A DNA stretch of 64,000 nt from an uncultured Gammaproteobacteria bacterium. GTDB taxonomy: Bacteria; Pseudomonadota; Gammaproteobacteria; Pseudomonadales; Pseudohongiellaceae. The stretch lies in NCBI GenBank assembly GCA_937898685.1, contig CALEJT010000059.1:1-64000 (forward strand), written 5' to 3'. Of this stretch, positions 8,517 through 18,121 are shown one piece after another. The notes under the pieces are model-generated. The model saw only the letters and a program-made list of their open reading frames with translations. It did not search any database and was not told the DNA's origin. The number at the start of each line of letters is the position of its first letter. The first letter of the stretch is position 1. The position numbers and the translations under genes are program-made.

Positions 8517-9710
8517 GTGAAATTCGTCGATGAAGCAGAAATCGTGGTGGAAGCCGGCAAGGGCGGTAACGGTTGCCTGAGCTTTCATCGCGAAAAATTC
8601 ATCGACCGCGGTGGCCCGGACGGTGGCAACGGCGGCGATGGCGGCAGCGTCTACCTGGTTGCCGACAGTGGTTTGAACACGCTGGTCGATTTCCGCTTCC
8701 AGCCGCGCTATCGCGCCCAGCCTGGCGAGAACGGCCGCAAGGGCAACAGCACCGGCGCCAGCGGTGCCGACCTCTACGTGAAGGTGCCGGTAGGTACCAG
8801 CGTCTACGAGGCCGACACACAGGAGCTCATGGGGGACCTCATCACCCCCGGTCAAACCCTGCTCGTCGCCCAGGGCGGCAAGCACGGCCTCGGCAACGCC
8901 GTCTTCAAATCCAGCGTCAACCGCAGTCCGCGCAAGACTACCAACGGCAAGCCCGGTGAAGTACGTCGCCTGCAATTGCAGTTGAAAGTGGTGGCGGACG
9001 TGGGCCTGCTGGGCCTGCCCAATGCCGGCAAGTCCTCGCTGATCGCTGCGGTGTCCTCCGCGCGTCCCAAGGTGGCGGACTATCCCTTCACCACGCTCGT
9101 GCCCAACCTGGGCGTCGTGCGTGTCAGTGAAGAAAGCAGCTTCGTCATGGCCGACATTCCCGGCCTCATCGAGGGTGCCTCCGAAGGCGCCGGCCTCGGC
9201 ATCCGCTTCCTCAAGCACCTCGCCCGCACCAAGGTGCTGCTGCACCTCGTCGACGTGGCGCCGCCGGATCAGAGCGATCCCCTGGAAGCGATCGAGATCA
9301 TCATCAACGAACTGGAACAGTTCTCGCCCACGCTTGCCGCGCGTGAACGCTGGCTGGTGTTGAACAAGATCGACCTGCTGCAGGAAGACGAAGTCGAGAA
9401 CATGGTGGAGTACGTACGCGAGTCCCTCGGCTGGGAAGGGCGCATCTTCACGATCTCTGCGGCGTTACGTCAGGGCACGCGCGAGTTGTGCGAGGCGCTG
9501 ATGGAGCTGATTTCGCAGCAGCAGCGCGAGCTCGAAGAGAATCCCGAGCTGCGCGAAGCACGGCAGCAGGAACAGGCGCAGATGGAATACGAAATCCGTC
9601 AGAGCATCGCCCGTGCGCGTCAGCTGTGGCGCGAGCGTCGTCAGGGCGGCAATGGCTTCGACGATGACGACGATGATTTCGACGTAGAAGTGGAATACGT
9701 CAGAGACTGA
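8517..9710 (+). CDS. obgE: Obg-family ribosome-associated GTPase
   Basis: This is a 397-residue GTPase with the glycine-rich Obg fold (1-158, many GGxGG turns such as GGNGGDGG) and a G domain with Walker A GLPNAGKSS near 166-174 and DIPGLIEGA as G3. NKID is the G4 motif. The C-terminal tail is acidic and rich in Asp (DDDDDD). It participates in 50S assembly and stress responses. The start is GTG with GGGAAG upstream, supported by the conserved KFVDEAEIVVEAGKGG N terminus. It is 16 nt from proB and probably co-transcribed with it. Confidence 0.97.
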   Translation: MKFVDEAEIVVEAGKGGNGCLSFHREKFIDRGGPDGGNGGDGGSVYLVADSGLNTLVDFRFQPRYRAQPGENGRKGNSTGASGADLYVKVPVGTSVYEADTQELMGDLITPGQTLLVAQGGKHGLGNAVFKSSVNRSPRKTTNGKPGEVRRLQLQLKVVADVGLLGLPNAGKSSLIAAVSSARPKVADYPFTTLVPNLGVVRVSEESSFVMADIPGLIEGASEGAGLGIRFLKHLARTKVLLHLVDVAPPDQSDPLEAIEIIINELEQFSPTLAARERWLVLNKIDLLQEDEVENMVEYVRESLGWEGRIFTISAALRQGTRELCEALMELISQQQRELEENPELREARQQEQAQMEYEIRQSIARARQLWRERRQGGNGFDDDDDDFDVEVEYVRD

Positions 9711-9726
9711 GCAATAGCAGGCCCTT

Positions 9727-10845
9727 ATGAGCAGGGAATTACTGACCCGGGCCAAGACCTGGGTCATCAAGATCGGCAGTTCACTCCTCACCGACAACGG
9801 CAAAGGACTCAATCGCGAAAGCATCGCGCGCTGGGCCCGCCAGATCAGCGCCATGCAGGACGAAGGCCTCGATGTCGTCCTGGTTTCCTCCGGCGCAGTG
9901 GCAGAAGGCGTACGTCGCCTTGGTCTGCCCGGCCGGCCCACGGCCGTACATGAGCAGCAGGCCGCAGCCGCGGTCGGCCAGATGGGGCTGATCGAAGCCT
10001 ACGAGTCGCAGTTCAGCCAGTTCGGCAAGCGCACGGCACAGATCCTGCTCACCCACGACGACCTTTCCAACCGCAAGCGCTATCTCAATGCGCGCAGCAC
10101 GTTGCGTACGCTGTTGGATCTGCGCGTGATTCCGGTGATCAACGAGAACGACACGGTCGTCACCGATGAAATCTGCTTCGGCGACAACGACACGCTCGGT
10201 GCGCTCGTCGCCAACCTGATCAACGCCGACGTGCTGGTGATCCTCACCGACCAGGCCGGCGTGTTCGATGCCGACCCCCGTCACAACCCCGACGCGCGCC
10301 TGATCAGCGAAGCCAAGAGCAGCGACGAGATGCTATTGGCCGTTGCCGGTGGCAGCGGCGCGCTCGGCAAGGGCGGCATGTTGACCAAGATCCGCGCGGC
10401 GCGTCTGGCAGCCCGCTCCGGCACTGCCACCTGCATCGTGCATGGCAGCAGTCCGGACGTGCTGCTCTCGCTGCGCCGTGGCGAACAGCTCGGCACCTTG
10501 CTCGTGGCCGACAAACAACCCGTGGCCGCACGCAAGCAGTGGCTGGCAAATCATCTGCAGGTGCGTGGGCGTCTGACCATCGATGCCGGCGCCGTGCGTG
10601 TGCTGCGCTCGCAGGGCAAGAGCCTTTTGCCGGTGGGCGTGAAGGCCGTCAGCGGCAACTTCAAACGCGGTGATCTCGTGGCCTGTATCGACGAAGCCGG
10701 CCTCACCGTGGCGCATGGTCTCGTCAACTACGACAGCGACGAGGCACAGCGCATCGCTGGTCGCTCCAGCGAGCAGATCCTTCCGTTGCTCGGCTACGAT
10801 GGCGACCCCGAAATGATCCACCGCGACAACCTCGCTCTGGTTTGA
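9727..10845 (+). CDS. proB: Glutamate 5-kinase
   Basis: This 372-residue enzyme catalyses the ATP-dependent phosphorylation of glutamate, the first step of proline synthesis. The amino acid kinase domain spans about 1-260 (VIKIGSSLLT near the start, VSSGAVAEG, INENDTV, FGDNDTLGALVA, LTDQAGVFDADP). A C-terminal PUA domain covers about 280-360. PUA-containing ProB is the gammaproteobacterial form. proA is not adjacent. Placement directly after obg matches Pseudomonas order. Confidence 0.96.
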   Translation: MSRELLTRAKTWVIKIGSSLLTDNGKGLNRESIARWARQISAMQDEGLDVVLVSSGAVAEGVRRLGLPGRPTAVHEQQAAAAVGQMGLIEAYESQFSQFGKRTAQILLTHDDLSNRKRYLNARSTLRTLLDLRVIPVINENDTVVTDEICFGDNDTLGALVANLINADVLVILTDQAGVFDADPRHNPDARLISEAKSSDEMLLAVAGGSGALGKGGMLTKIRAARLAARSGTATCIVHGSSPDVLLSLRRGEQLGTLLVADKQPVAARKQWLANHLQVRGRLTIDAGAVRVLRSQGKSLLPVGVKAVSGNFKRGDLVACIDEAGLTVAHGLVNYDSDEAQRIAGRSSEQILPLLGYDGDPEMIHRDNLALV

Positions 10846-10865
10846 TGGGAGCATCCCTGGCAATG

Positions 10866-10890
10866 AGCCGGCCTTGCGCCGGCTTCGTTT
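10866..10890 (+). terminator. Probable terminator after proB
   Basis: AGCCGGC pairs with GCCGGCT across a 5-nt loop, followed by TCGTTTC. The stem is strong but the T run is interrupted. Confidence 0.6.
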
Positions 10891-10984
10891 CATCTGGAAG
10901 ACAGGTAAGGCAGCGGCGCGGTCCTTGCGCCACAACTACTCCTTCCCACCCACGCTGCCTGAACCACTGGAACCGTGCTTCGGC

Positions 10985-13900
10985 TCATGCCTCGCGGTGT
11001 TCGAGCAAGCCGATCGTGTGTTCTTCATGCTGTGGTGCGTGCGACACCAGCGGACGATTGGCCAGCTTGCGCAGCACCACGTAGAACACCGGGGTCAGGA
11101 ACAGACCGAACAGCGTCACGCCGACCATGCCGGAGAACACGGTGATGCCGGTGATCGAGCGGATCTCGGAACCGGCGCCGCTGGAAAGCACCAGCGGTAC
11201 GGTGCCGGCGATGAAGGCCACGGAGGTCATCACGATCGGGCGCAGACGCAGCCTACAGGCTTCGAGTGCGGCCTCGACGATGCCCTTGCCCTGCAGCTCC
11301 AGATCGCGCGCGAACTCGACGATCAGGATCGCGTTCTTACAGGCCAGGCCCATCAACACCACCAGACCGATCTGCACGAAAACGTTGTTGTCGCCCCCCG
11401 TCCACCACACACCGAACAAGGCGGACAGCATGCACATCGGCACGATCAGCACCACGGCGAGTGGCAAGGTCCAACTTTCGTAGAGCGCGGCCAGAACCAA
11501 AAAGGCGAGCAGGGCCGCGAGCGCGAACACAATGACTGCAGTGTTGCTCTGCGCGGCCTGCTCATAGCTCAGGTCGGTCCATTCGATGGTCATGCCATTG
11601 GGGAGTATCTGACGTGCCAGCTCGGCCACCTTGGCCATGGCTTCGCCGGAAGACAGCACACGTGGATCGGCGGCGCCGTTGAGGTCGGCGGCGGGATAGC
11701 CGTTGTAGCGCATCACGGGATCCGGTCCGAAGCTGTCGCGGATCGTTACCATCGAGCTGATCGGCACCATCTCGCCGTTGCTGTTGCGGGTGCGGAGATT
11801 GCCGATGTCCTCGACGCTGTCGCGAAACGGAGCATCGGCCTGCGCGATCACTTGCCAGGTGCGGCCGAACAAGGTGAAGTCATTGACGTAGGTCGAGCCC
11901 AGATAGGTCTGCATGGTGCTGAACAGCTCCGTCAGCGGCACGCCCTGCGCCTTGGCCTTGACCCTGTCCACGTCCACATCGAACTGCGGCATGTTGGATT
12001 GATAGCTTGTGATCGGGAACGACATGCCTGGCGTTTGCGCGATCGCTCTCTGCAGTGCGGTCACGGCTTCCTGCAAGGCGCCATAACCGAGGTTGGCGCG
12101 ATCCTCGATGTACAGCGAGTAACCTGCAGCGGTTCCGAGACCGAGAATCGACGGTGGCATGATCGCGAAGCCGAAGCCTTCGGGCAGTGCGGCGAACTTG
12201 CGATTGAGTTCGGCATTGATCTCACTCGCGCTGCGCGAACGTTCATGGAAAGGCTTCAGTGGGAAGAAGGCGCCACCGATGTTGGGTGTGGTCGTTCCCA
12301 AGGTGACGTTCCTGCCCGGGAAGTTGATGCGATGTTCGACGCCTTCGGTTTCCTTCGCGATGTCGGTCAGCTGACGCAGCATGGCGTCGGTGCGTTCGAT
12401 CGAAGAACCTTCCGGCATGCGCACACCCGCGATCAGGTTCTGCCGATCCTGGATCGGGATGAAGCCCGTCGGTACCTGCTGGAACATCCACCCCGTGCCG
12501 AACAGCAGCAGGGCGTATACGACGAACACGGCGCCACGCCGGCTCAGGAGGCGCGACACCGAGTGTTGGTAGCGCTGCGAACTGACGCCGAAGAGGTGGT
12601 TGAAAGGACGGAAGAACCAGCCGAGCAGACGGTCGATCAAGCGCGAAGGAAGATCCTTCGGTGCGTTGTGTGGCAACAGCAGACGTGCCGCCAAGGCCGG
12701 AGACAGCGTCAGCGAGTTGAGACCGGAGATGGCCACCGAGATGGCGATCGTGACGGCGAACTGCTTGTAGAACTCACCCGCCACACCGGTGAGGAAGGCC
12801 ATCGGCACGAACACCGCACACAACACCAAGGTGATGGCGACGATCGGTCCTGAGACCTCCCGCATCGCGCGATGCGCAGCGACCAATGGCGAGGCTCCTT
12901 CTTCGATATGGCGCTCGACGTTCTCCACCACCACGATGGCGTCGTCCACCACGATGCCTATCGCCAGCACCAGGCCGAACAAGGTCAGTGTGTTGACGGT
13001 GAAGCCCAACACGTGCAGTACGGCGAAGGTGCCCACGATCGATACTGGAACGGCCAGTAGCGGAATGATCGAGGCGCGCCAGGTCTGCAGGAACAGGATC
13101 ACCACCAGGACCACCAACACCACCGCCTCGAGCAGGGTCGAGATCACGGCGTGGATCGATTCGCGCACGAAGATCGTGGTGTCGTAGACGGCTTCATAAC
13201 GCATGTCTTCCGGGAAGCGCGTCGACATCTCTTCCATGGTCTCGATGACGGAGTCACGGATGTCGAGAATGTTGGCGCCCGGCGACTGGAAGATGAGGAT
13301 GGCCGCAGCGTTCTGCTCGTTGAGCTGCGAGCGCATGGAGAAGTCACCTGCACCCAGCTCCAGCCGTGCCACATCGGCCAGTCGCACGATTTCGCCGTTT
13401 TCGCCGGTGGCAATCACGATGTCGCCGAACTCTTCCTCCGTGGTCAGACGCCCCTGTGCATTGACCAGACGCAGGAACTGACTGTCCGGCATCGGCTCGG
13501 CACCGATCTGGCCAGCGGAGACCTGGATGTTCTGCTCACGCATCGCAGTGATGACGTCGGAGGCAGTCAGGCCCAAGGCGGCAATGCGGTTCGGATCGAG
13601 CCAGGCACGCATCGCATAGTCACCGCTGCCCAGCAGCTCGGCGCTGCCGACGCCGGGAATGCGCGCCAATGCATCACGGATGTGCAGCCGCGCGTAGTTG
13701 CGCATGTACAAGGTGTCGTAGGTACTGTTCGGTGAGACCAGATGCACGACCATGAGGAACACCGGCGAGCGTTTCTCCGTCGTGATGCCTTGTCGTCTCA
13801 CGTCTTCCGGCAGCCGCGCCTGCGCCTGTGCCACACGGTTCTGCACGCGCACCGCGGCCTCGTCCGGATCCGTGCCGGGACGGAAGGTCACGGTGGTGAG

Positions 13901-14170
13901 GAGCACCCCATTGGAGCTGGCTACCGAGCGCATGTAGATCATGTCCTCGACACCGCTGATGGCTTCTTCCAATGGGATCGCCACCGTCTCGGCGATCACC
14001 TTCGGGTTGGCGCCGGGATAAACGGCGCGCACCACGACCGAGGGTGGTACCACGTCGGGATATTCCGCTACCGGTAACAGTGGCAAGGCGATCAGGCCCG
14101 CCACGAAGATCACGATGGAGAGAACGGCGGCGAAGATCGGACGGTCGATGAAAAACTTGGAAATGTTCAT
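10985..14170 (-). CDS. RND-type multidrug efflux inner-membrane transporter (HAE-1, AcrB/MexB-like)
   Basis: This 1061-residue protein begins MNISKFFIDRPIFA, the classic RND N terminus, and has the 12-helix, two-periplasmic-loop layout of AcrB. The proton-relay aspartates are adjacent at 409-410 in GIVVDDAIVV, and the partner Lys is in GLACKNAILIVEF. FAxAAGGG-type periplasmic pore motifs were not examined in detail. It works with a membrane-fusion protein and an outer-membrane channel to expel hydrophobic compounds. The fusion protein gene is 6 nt upstream. No outer-membrane factor gene is linked, so a TolC/OprM encoded elsewhere must serve. The closest named relatives by feel are MexF/OqxB-type pumps, which I cannot verify. 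Confidence 0.93.
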   Translation of the reverse strand: MNISKFFIDRPIFAAVLSIVIFVAGLIALPLLPVAEYPDVVPPSVVVRAVYPGANPKVIAETVAIPLEEAISGVEDMIYMRSVASSNGVLLTTVTFRPGTDPDEAAVRVQNRVAQAQARLPEDVRRQGITTEKRSPVFLMVVHLVSPNSTYDTLYMRNYARLHIRDALARIPGVGSAELLGSGDYAMRAWLDPNRIAALGLTASDVITAMREQNIQVSAGQIGAEPMPDSQFLRLVNAQGRLTTEEEFGDIVIATGENGEIVRLADVARLELGAGDFSMRSQLNEQNAAAILIFQSPGANILDIRDSVIETMEEMSTRFPEDMRYEAVYDTTIFVRESIHAVISTLLEAVVLVVLVVILFLQTWRASIIPLLAVPVSIVGTFAVLHVLGFTVNTLTLFGLVLAIGIVVDDAIVVVENVERHIEEGASPLVAAHRAMREVSGPIVAITLVLCAVFVPMAFLTGVAGEFYKQFAVTIAISVAISGLNSLTLSPALAARLLLPHNAPKDLPSRLIDRLLGWFFRPFNHLFGVSSQRYQHSVSRLLSRRGAVFVVYALLLFGTGWMFQQVPTGFIPIQDRQNLIAGVRMPEGSSIERTDAMLRQLTDIAKETEGVEHRINFPGRNVTLGTTTPNIGGAFFPLKPFHERSRSASEINAELNRKFAALPEGFGFAIMPPSILGLGTAAGYSLYIEDRANLGYGALQEAVTALQRAIAQTPGMSFPITSYQSNMPQFDVDVDRVKAKAQGVPLTELFSTMQTYLGSTYVNDFTLFGRTWQVIAQADAPFRDSVEDIGNLRTRNSNGEMVPISSMVTIRDSFGPDPVMRYNGYPAADLNGAADPRVLSSGEAMAKVAELARQILPNGMTIEWTDLSYEQAAQSNTAVIVFALAALLAFLVLAALYESWTLPLAVVLIVPMCMLSALFGVWWTGGDNNVFVQIGLVVLMGLACKNAILIVEFARDLELQGKGIVEAALEACRLRLRPIVMTSVAFIAGTVPLVLSSGAGSEIRSITGITVFSGMVGVTLFGLFLTPVFYVVLRKLANRPLVSHAPQHEEHTIGLLEHREA

Positions 14171-14176
14171 CGTGCT

Positions 14177-15379
14177 TTACTCCTGATGCGGGGCTCTCGC
14201 GTGTCCAGGCCCTGCGCGCGCGACTAGCTCGAAGTCCTGCACGCTCACCGGCATGCCGGGCCGCGTGATCTGGTGTGCGCCTTCGACGACCACACGGTCG
14301 CCTGCCGCCAGACCTTCCTGGACGATGCGCAGGCCGTCCGCGGTGCCACCGAGCTGAACGTCACGGCGTTGAACATTGCCGTCGGCATCGACGATGTAGA
14401 CGTATTTGCGATCCTGGTCGGTGAGCACCGAGCGATCGTGGATGAGCAGGGCATCGAAGGAATCGCTGATCGGCAGTTGCACGCGCGCGAACAAGCCGGG
14501 AGTGAAGCGTCGCTCGGCGTTGTCGAGCACTGCGCGCAAACCGATGGTGCCGGTGCGGCGCGAAACTCTGTTGTCGATGAAGTCCACGCTCGCTTCATGC
14601 GGGAAGCCGTGTTCACCGGTCAAACCGATGCGTGCCGGCAGCGCACCATCACGCTGTGCGTTGACGAAACGCAGGAAGGTGGCTTCGTCGACGTCGAAGT
14701 GGACATATACCTCGTCCATCGTGACCAGCGTGGCCAACACATCGCCCGGAGTCACCAGGTTGCCTGGCGTGATCAGAGCGCGTCCGACACGACCGGCCAC
14801 TGGTGCGACCACGCGGGTCCACTCCAGGTTGAGGCGTGCCTGTTCGACGGCAGCTTCCGCAGCCTGCACGTCGGCCACTGCGCGTTCGTAGGCGGCGCGG
14901 CGTTCTTCCCACATCTCGGTCGAGATGGCCTTCTGATCCGAAAGGACTTTCGCGCGCGCCTCTTCGCTGCGCGTCAATTCGACTTGCGTACGGGCGCGTG
15001 CGAGATCGGCCGAGGCGCGTGACAACTCAGCGCGATAACTACGGTCATCGATGACGAAGAGCACATCGCCCTGTTTGACTTCCTGACCTTCGACGTACTC
15101 GACGCTGTCGATGTAGCCGGAAACGCGCGGGCGCAGCTCGACGTCGCCGATGGCTTCGATGTGACCGTTGAATTCGCTGGTAGGCCGAACATGTCGGCTC
15201 AATACCGACGCTGCGCGGACGGTGGGAGGGGCGGCAGCCGCTGCGCCCGTCTGTGCTTCGCCGCAGGCGGTGAGCATGGTCGTGGCCACGGCGACGGCAC
15301 CGAGCCACTTCGCCAAAGACGGTCGGTGTCTTGTGGGTTGAATCATCTCGATATTGATCGTTCGTTCTTCAATTGGCAT
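14177..15379 (-). CDS. RND efflux periplasmic membrane-fusion lipoprotein (AcrA/MexE-like)
   Basis: This 400-residue adaptor links the RND pump to an outer-membrane channel. The start is set at the ATG preceded by GAGGAG about 9 nt upstream; a longer frame exists but has no such site. The signal peptide ends in a lipobox (MLTAC, Cys about 38). The HlyD-type core follows: VSGYIDSVEYVEGQEVKQGDVLF is the first biotinyl-lipoyl half, an alpha-helical hairpin lies at about 110-180, and the second half contains VAGRVGRALITPGNLV. It is translated just ahead of the pump gene as one operon. Confidence 0.92.
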   Translation of the reverse strand: MPIEERTINIEMIQPTRHRPSLAKWLGAVAVATTMLTACGEAQTGAAAAAPPTVRAASVLSRHVRPTSEFNGHIEAIGDVELRPRVSGYIDSVEYVEGQEVKQGDVLFVIDDRSYRAELSRASADLARARTQVELTRSEEARAKVLSDQKAISTEMWEERRAAYERAVADVQAAEAAVEQARLNLEWTRVVAPVAGRVGRALITPGNLVTPGDVLATLVTMDEVYVHFDVDEATFLRFVNAQRDGALPARIGLTGEHGFPHEASVDFIDNRVSRRTGTIGLRAVLDNAERRFTPGLFARVQLPISDSFDALLIHDRSVLTDQDRKYVYIVDADGNVQRRDVQLGGTADGLRIVQEGLAAGDRVVVEGAHQITRPGMPVSVQDFELVARAGPGHARAPHQE

Positions 15380-15934
15380 AGGCAGGGTCTCCTCGCTCTC
15401 ATTGGAGACAATCAGGGTGGGTGAAGCGTGATCTGCGCGCGTGGTCGGAGGGGGTGAACTCCGCAATTTGCCGTGAAGGCTCGCACCAAAATTCTGCATG
15501 GATGAGGTACCGATAGTGGATGAGGCAGTGGGGTTAGATGTGAGCGGAGACGAAGCCAAGGGCGGGCGCGCCGTCGTTCATTCGTGATGTTCGACTTGTT
15601 TTGATCGTGCCTACCCTTGGCGACGGGTGCGCTGCACACCGCTGTTGCGACGATAGGGAAGTCGGTCAAACTCGGCCATGCGAGAGGTGCCGAATTTCTT
15701 TTGCGATCGTCCATTACTGTCTGTGTAATCACAACAGCATCTGGATCACTGAGAGGATCTCGATGTTCTTTTACTGCGCATGCACGATGCGCTATTCACT
15801 GAGTCCTCGTGCGCGCCATGTCAGCGTAAACATGTAGAACATGCGCGACGTGGTGTTCCATCCCTCGAAACGAATGGGTAGAGTTCTGCCGCTCGATGTG
15901 TGGACACACCTGTGCACCGTTGCTTGCGCGCAGT
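15380..15934. other. Long gap between the efflux operon and the exported-protein gene
   Basis: This 555-nt stretch carries no ORF with a believable start and protein-like composition. It includes the upstream region of the efflux operon, so its promoter and any regulator site should lie here. No classic TetR or AraC palindrome stood out. Confidence 0.5.
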
Positions 15935-16432
15935 CTATTGGCAGCCATGCGTCCGGCGAGCCTTATCACCGGTCTGCGAAACGATGTGGCCGTCGGGCAG
16001 CTGGATCCAGGAACTGCGCAACTCATGTGGTGGCAGGCAATTGCGTAGCGCAATCAACGTGACGTGATCGCCGCCACGTAGTTTTCTGCCAAGTTCATGG
16101 AAGGCCCGCAGCGGTGGCAACTCGATTGCGCGCACTTCGCCCGCATCGTCGACGCGTATGGTGAGAGGTCCTGTGATTATGTCCGGACGGTCAACATTGA
16201 GTCCCTCAGGCAGCTCACTCGCGTCGACACGCACAGAAAGCACGGGGTGTGGAGGCGCGAACACCCCGTGCGTGACCGTTCCCGAAATGACGATCGGGGT
16301 GCTGGTATCGTATTCGCCCGTGACGCCGTGATGTGTCCATGCAGTGACGCTTGGCAACATCAGCGCCGCGACCACCGCTGTCGTGCAGTGTCGACGGAGG
16401 AACTGTCTCCCGCTTGGTCCTTGCCAGCTCAT
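15935..16432 (-). CDS. Small exported protein, DUF6152-like
   Basis: This 165-residue protein has an N-terminal signal peptide (RRHCTTAVVAALMLPSVTAW, cleavage after about residue 30), followed directly by HHGVTGEYDTSTPIVISGTVTHG. That pattern (HH, then a Tyr-Asp, then a GTV strand) is characteristic of DUF6152 exported proteins. The start is supported by GAGG 5 nt before the ATG; a longer frame upstream is not protein-like. The family function is not established. The two initial His residues suggest a metal-binding N terminus, which is inference. It is divergent from the AraC regulator gene, with 125 nt between starts. Confidence 0.7.
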   Translation of the reverse strand: MSWQGPSGRQFLRRHCTTAVVAALMLPSVTAWTHHGVTGEYDTSTPIVISGTVTHGVFAPPHPVLSVRVDASELPEGLNVDRPDIITGPLTIRVDDAGEVRAIELPPLRAFHELGRKLRGGDHVTLIALRNCLPPHELRSSWIQLPDGHIVSQTGDKARRTHGCQ

Positions 16433-16557
16433 GGTTGCCTCGACATGGCAGATGTCTTGGACTACGGTTGGAACTCTAGTTCCCGATCGAGGCCCCTTCC
16501 ATGCGATCGCGTCCAAGTTATCTTTTCGATCGTCCAGTAGTAGAACGAGGACAACCC

Positions 16558-17535
16558 ATGGACCCTCTTTCCGATGTACTCGCCTTGTTGAAGCCGTGCT
16601 GTTCGCTCGCCTGTGGTATCGATGCCGGTGGTGACTGGTCACTGCAATTCCCGGATCAGAACACGCACATCAAGTGTTATGCCGTAGTGCGCGGTGAATG
16701 TTGGATGTTGGTCGACGGCGTTTCCGAGCCCATGTATCTGAAGCAAGGAGATTGCTTCGTGCTGCCGAGTGGGCGCCCGTTCCGTCTCGCAGCCGATCTG
16801 TCCCTGCCACCGGAACCCTCCGGCAAATACCTTCCTGCGCCAAGTCCTGGCGCGGTCGTGACCATCAATGGTGGCGGCAACTTCTTTTTGGTCGGCTGCC
16901 GCTTTCGTGTCAGTGGCGGGCATTCCGACATCCTGATGGGGATGTTGCCACCGGTGGTGCACATTCAAAGCGAAGCCGAGCAGGCGGCATTGCGCTGGTC
17001 GGTGGAGCGGATGATGCAGGAGCTCAACTCGCCACAGGCTGGCAGTTCGCTGGTCACGCAGCACCTGGCGCACATGATGCTGATTCAAGCGTTACGGCTG
17101 CATGTCGGAAGGGATCAGCCCACGGGTACGGGCTGGCTGTTCGGCGTGGTGGACAAACAACTGGGCCCCGCCATCAGAGCGATCCATGCCAACCCTGAAC
17201 GGCGATGGACCTTGCAGTCGCTGGCGCAACTGGCCTGCATGTCGCGTTCGGCCTTCGCCCAGCGCTTCCGCGATACGGTGGGGCTTTCGCCCATGGAATA
17301 TGTGACGCGCTGGCGCATGCTGCTGGCGGCGGACAAGCTGGAGAATTCCAGCGATTCCGTATCGGTGATCTCGTTCTCGCTCGGTTATGAATCGGAAAGC
17401 GCGTTCAGCACGGCGTTCAAACGGGTGATGGGAGTTTCGCCGCGCCAATACAGTCGGCGGATGACGGCTTCGAATGACCCAGCCGTTTTCGTGGGAGGGG
17501 CGCAGGGGCTGCAGGTCAGCGCGCGTGCCTCATAG
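16558..17535 (+). CDS. AraC-family transcriptional regulator with N-terminal cupin
   Basis: This is a 325-residue protein. The cupin-type sensor domain (about 1-190) contains CYAVVRGECWMLVDG and LKQGDCFVLPSG, as in AraC regulators that bind effectors in a cupin_6 domain. The C-terminal double helix-turn-helix begins near 225 (WTLQSLAQLACMSRSAFAQRF) and ends with the second helix pair (VISFSLGYESESAFSTAFKR). GAGG lies 7 nt upstream of the chosen ATG. It is divergent from the small exported protein and lies near the RND operon, so control of either is plausible but unproven. Confidence 0.9.
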   Translation: MDPLSDVLALLKPCCSLACGIDAGGDWSLQFPDQNTHIKCYAVVRGECWMLVDGVSEPMYLKQGDCFVLPSGRPFRLAADLSLPPEPSGKYLPAPSPGAVVTINGGGNFFLVGCRFRVSGGHSDILMGMLPPVVHIQSEAEQAALRWSVERMMQELNSPQAGSSLVTQHLAHMMLIQALRLHVGRDQPTGTGWLFGVVDKQLGPAIRAIHANPERRWTLQSLAQLACMSRSAFAQRFRDTVGLSPMEYVTRWRMLLAADKLENSSDSVSVISFSLGYESESAFSTAFKRVMGVSPRQYSRRMTASNDPAVFVGGAQGLQVSARAS

Positions 17536-17581
17536 GCCTCGGCGGGTGGCGCAGGCGGATGCTGCAGGATCGGCACAAACG

Positions 17582-17608
17582 AAAAACCGGCCACGAGGGC
17601 CGGTTTTT
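17582..17608. terminator. Bidirectional terminator between araC-type gene and rpsT
   Basis: AAACCGGCC pairs with GGCCGGTTT across ACGAG, with A and T runs on both sides, so it can stop transcription from either direction. Confidence 0.85.
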
Positions 17609-17632
17609 CGTAACTGGATTCCCAGCTGAGGC

Positions 17633-17902
17633 TCAGGCCTGCTGCAGAGCCTTGATGGCGCTGTTCAGACGGCTCTTGTGACGAGCGGCCTTGTTGGGAT
17701 GGATGATGCCTTTGTCGGCCATGCGGTCGATCACCGGCACTGCTTCTTTGTAAGCGGCGGTGGCCTGGGCATAGTCCTTGGTGGCGATGGCGGCAACTAC
17801 TTTCTTGATGTAGGTGCGCACCATGGAACGGAAGCTGGCGTTGTGGCGGCGATGAACTTCCGCCTGTTTGGCGCGTTTACGAGCCTGAGCACTGTTGGCC
17901 AC
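17633..17902 (-). CDS. rpsT: 30S ribosomal protein S20
   Basis: This 89-residue basic protein binds 16S rRNA early in 30S assembly. The start is a GTG: the mature sequence ANSAQARKRAKQ is immediately downstream and AGGAG lies about 6 nt upstream, so an upstream in-frame ATG is rejected. Helical segments RSMVRTYIKKVVAAI and GIIHPNKAARHKSRLNSAI are diagnostic. It is transcribed divergently from murJ, as in Pseudomonas. The weak initiator fits the known autoregulation of S20 at translation. Confidence 0.97.
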   Translation of the reverse strand: MANSAQARKRAKQAEVHRRHNASFRSMVRTYIKKVVAAIATKDYAQATAAYKEAVPVIDRMADKGIIHPNKAARHKSRLNSAIKALQQA

Positions 17903-17984
17903 GAAAAACTCCTGAAACTGTCGAAAATGGGAAATCCGATATTTCGGCGAGGCCAGGGGCGGCCGGGTCCGAAAAAAGGCGTGC

Positions 17985-18014
17985 ACTATAGTTAGGCAGG
18001 GGGCAAAAAGTCAA
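17985..18014 (-). promoter_or_regulatory. sigma-70 promoter of rpsT
   Basis: Read on the minus strand, TTGACT and TATAGT are separated by 18 nt. The start point would be about 75 nt upstream of the S20 GTG. Confidence 0.75.
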
Positions 18015-18121
18015 GCGCGGCGCCGAATCCTGCGCCCTTTGCTGGCAAGCCGCGGGCTGTCCCGGTAACATGCGCGCCTTTGCTTTTATCGCATCTGCAC
18101 CTCCCCACCCAACCGGATCGA

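Noticed and set aside
10874..12853. A 659-codon frame antisense to the RND pump
   Set aside because: Rich in His, Gln and Arg with no recognisable domain; a typical shadow of a GC-rich gene.
15412..15732. A 106-codon frame in the efflux upstream gap
   Set aside because: Pro/Arg-rich with no ribosome site or domain; treated as non-coding.
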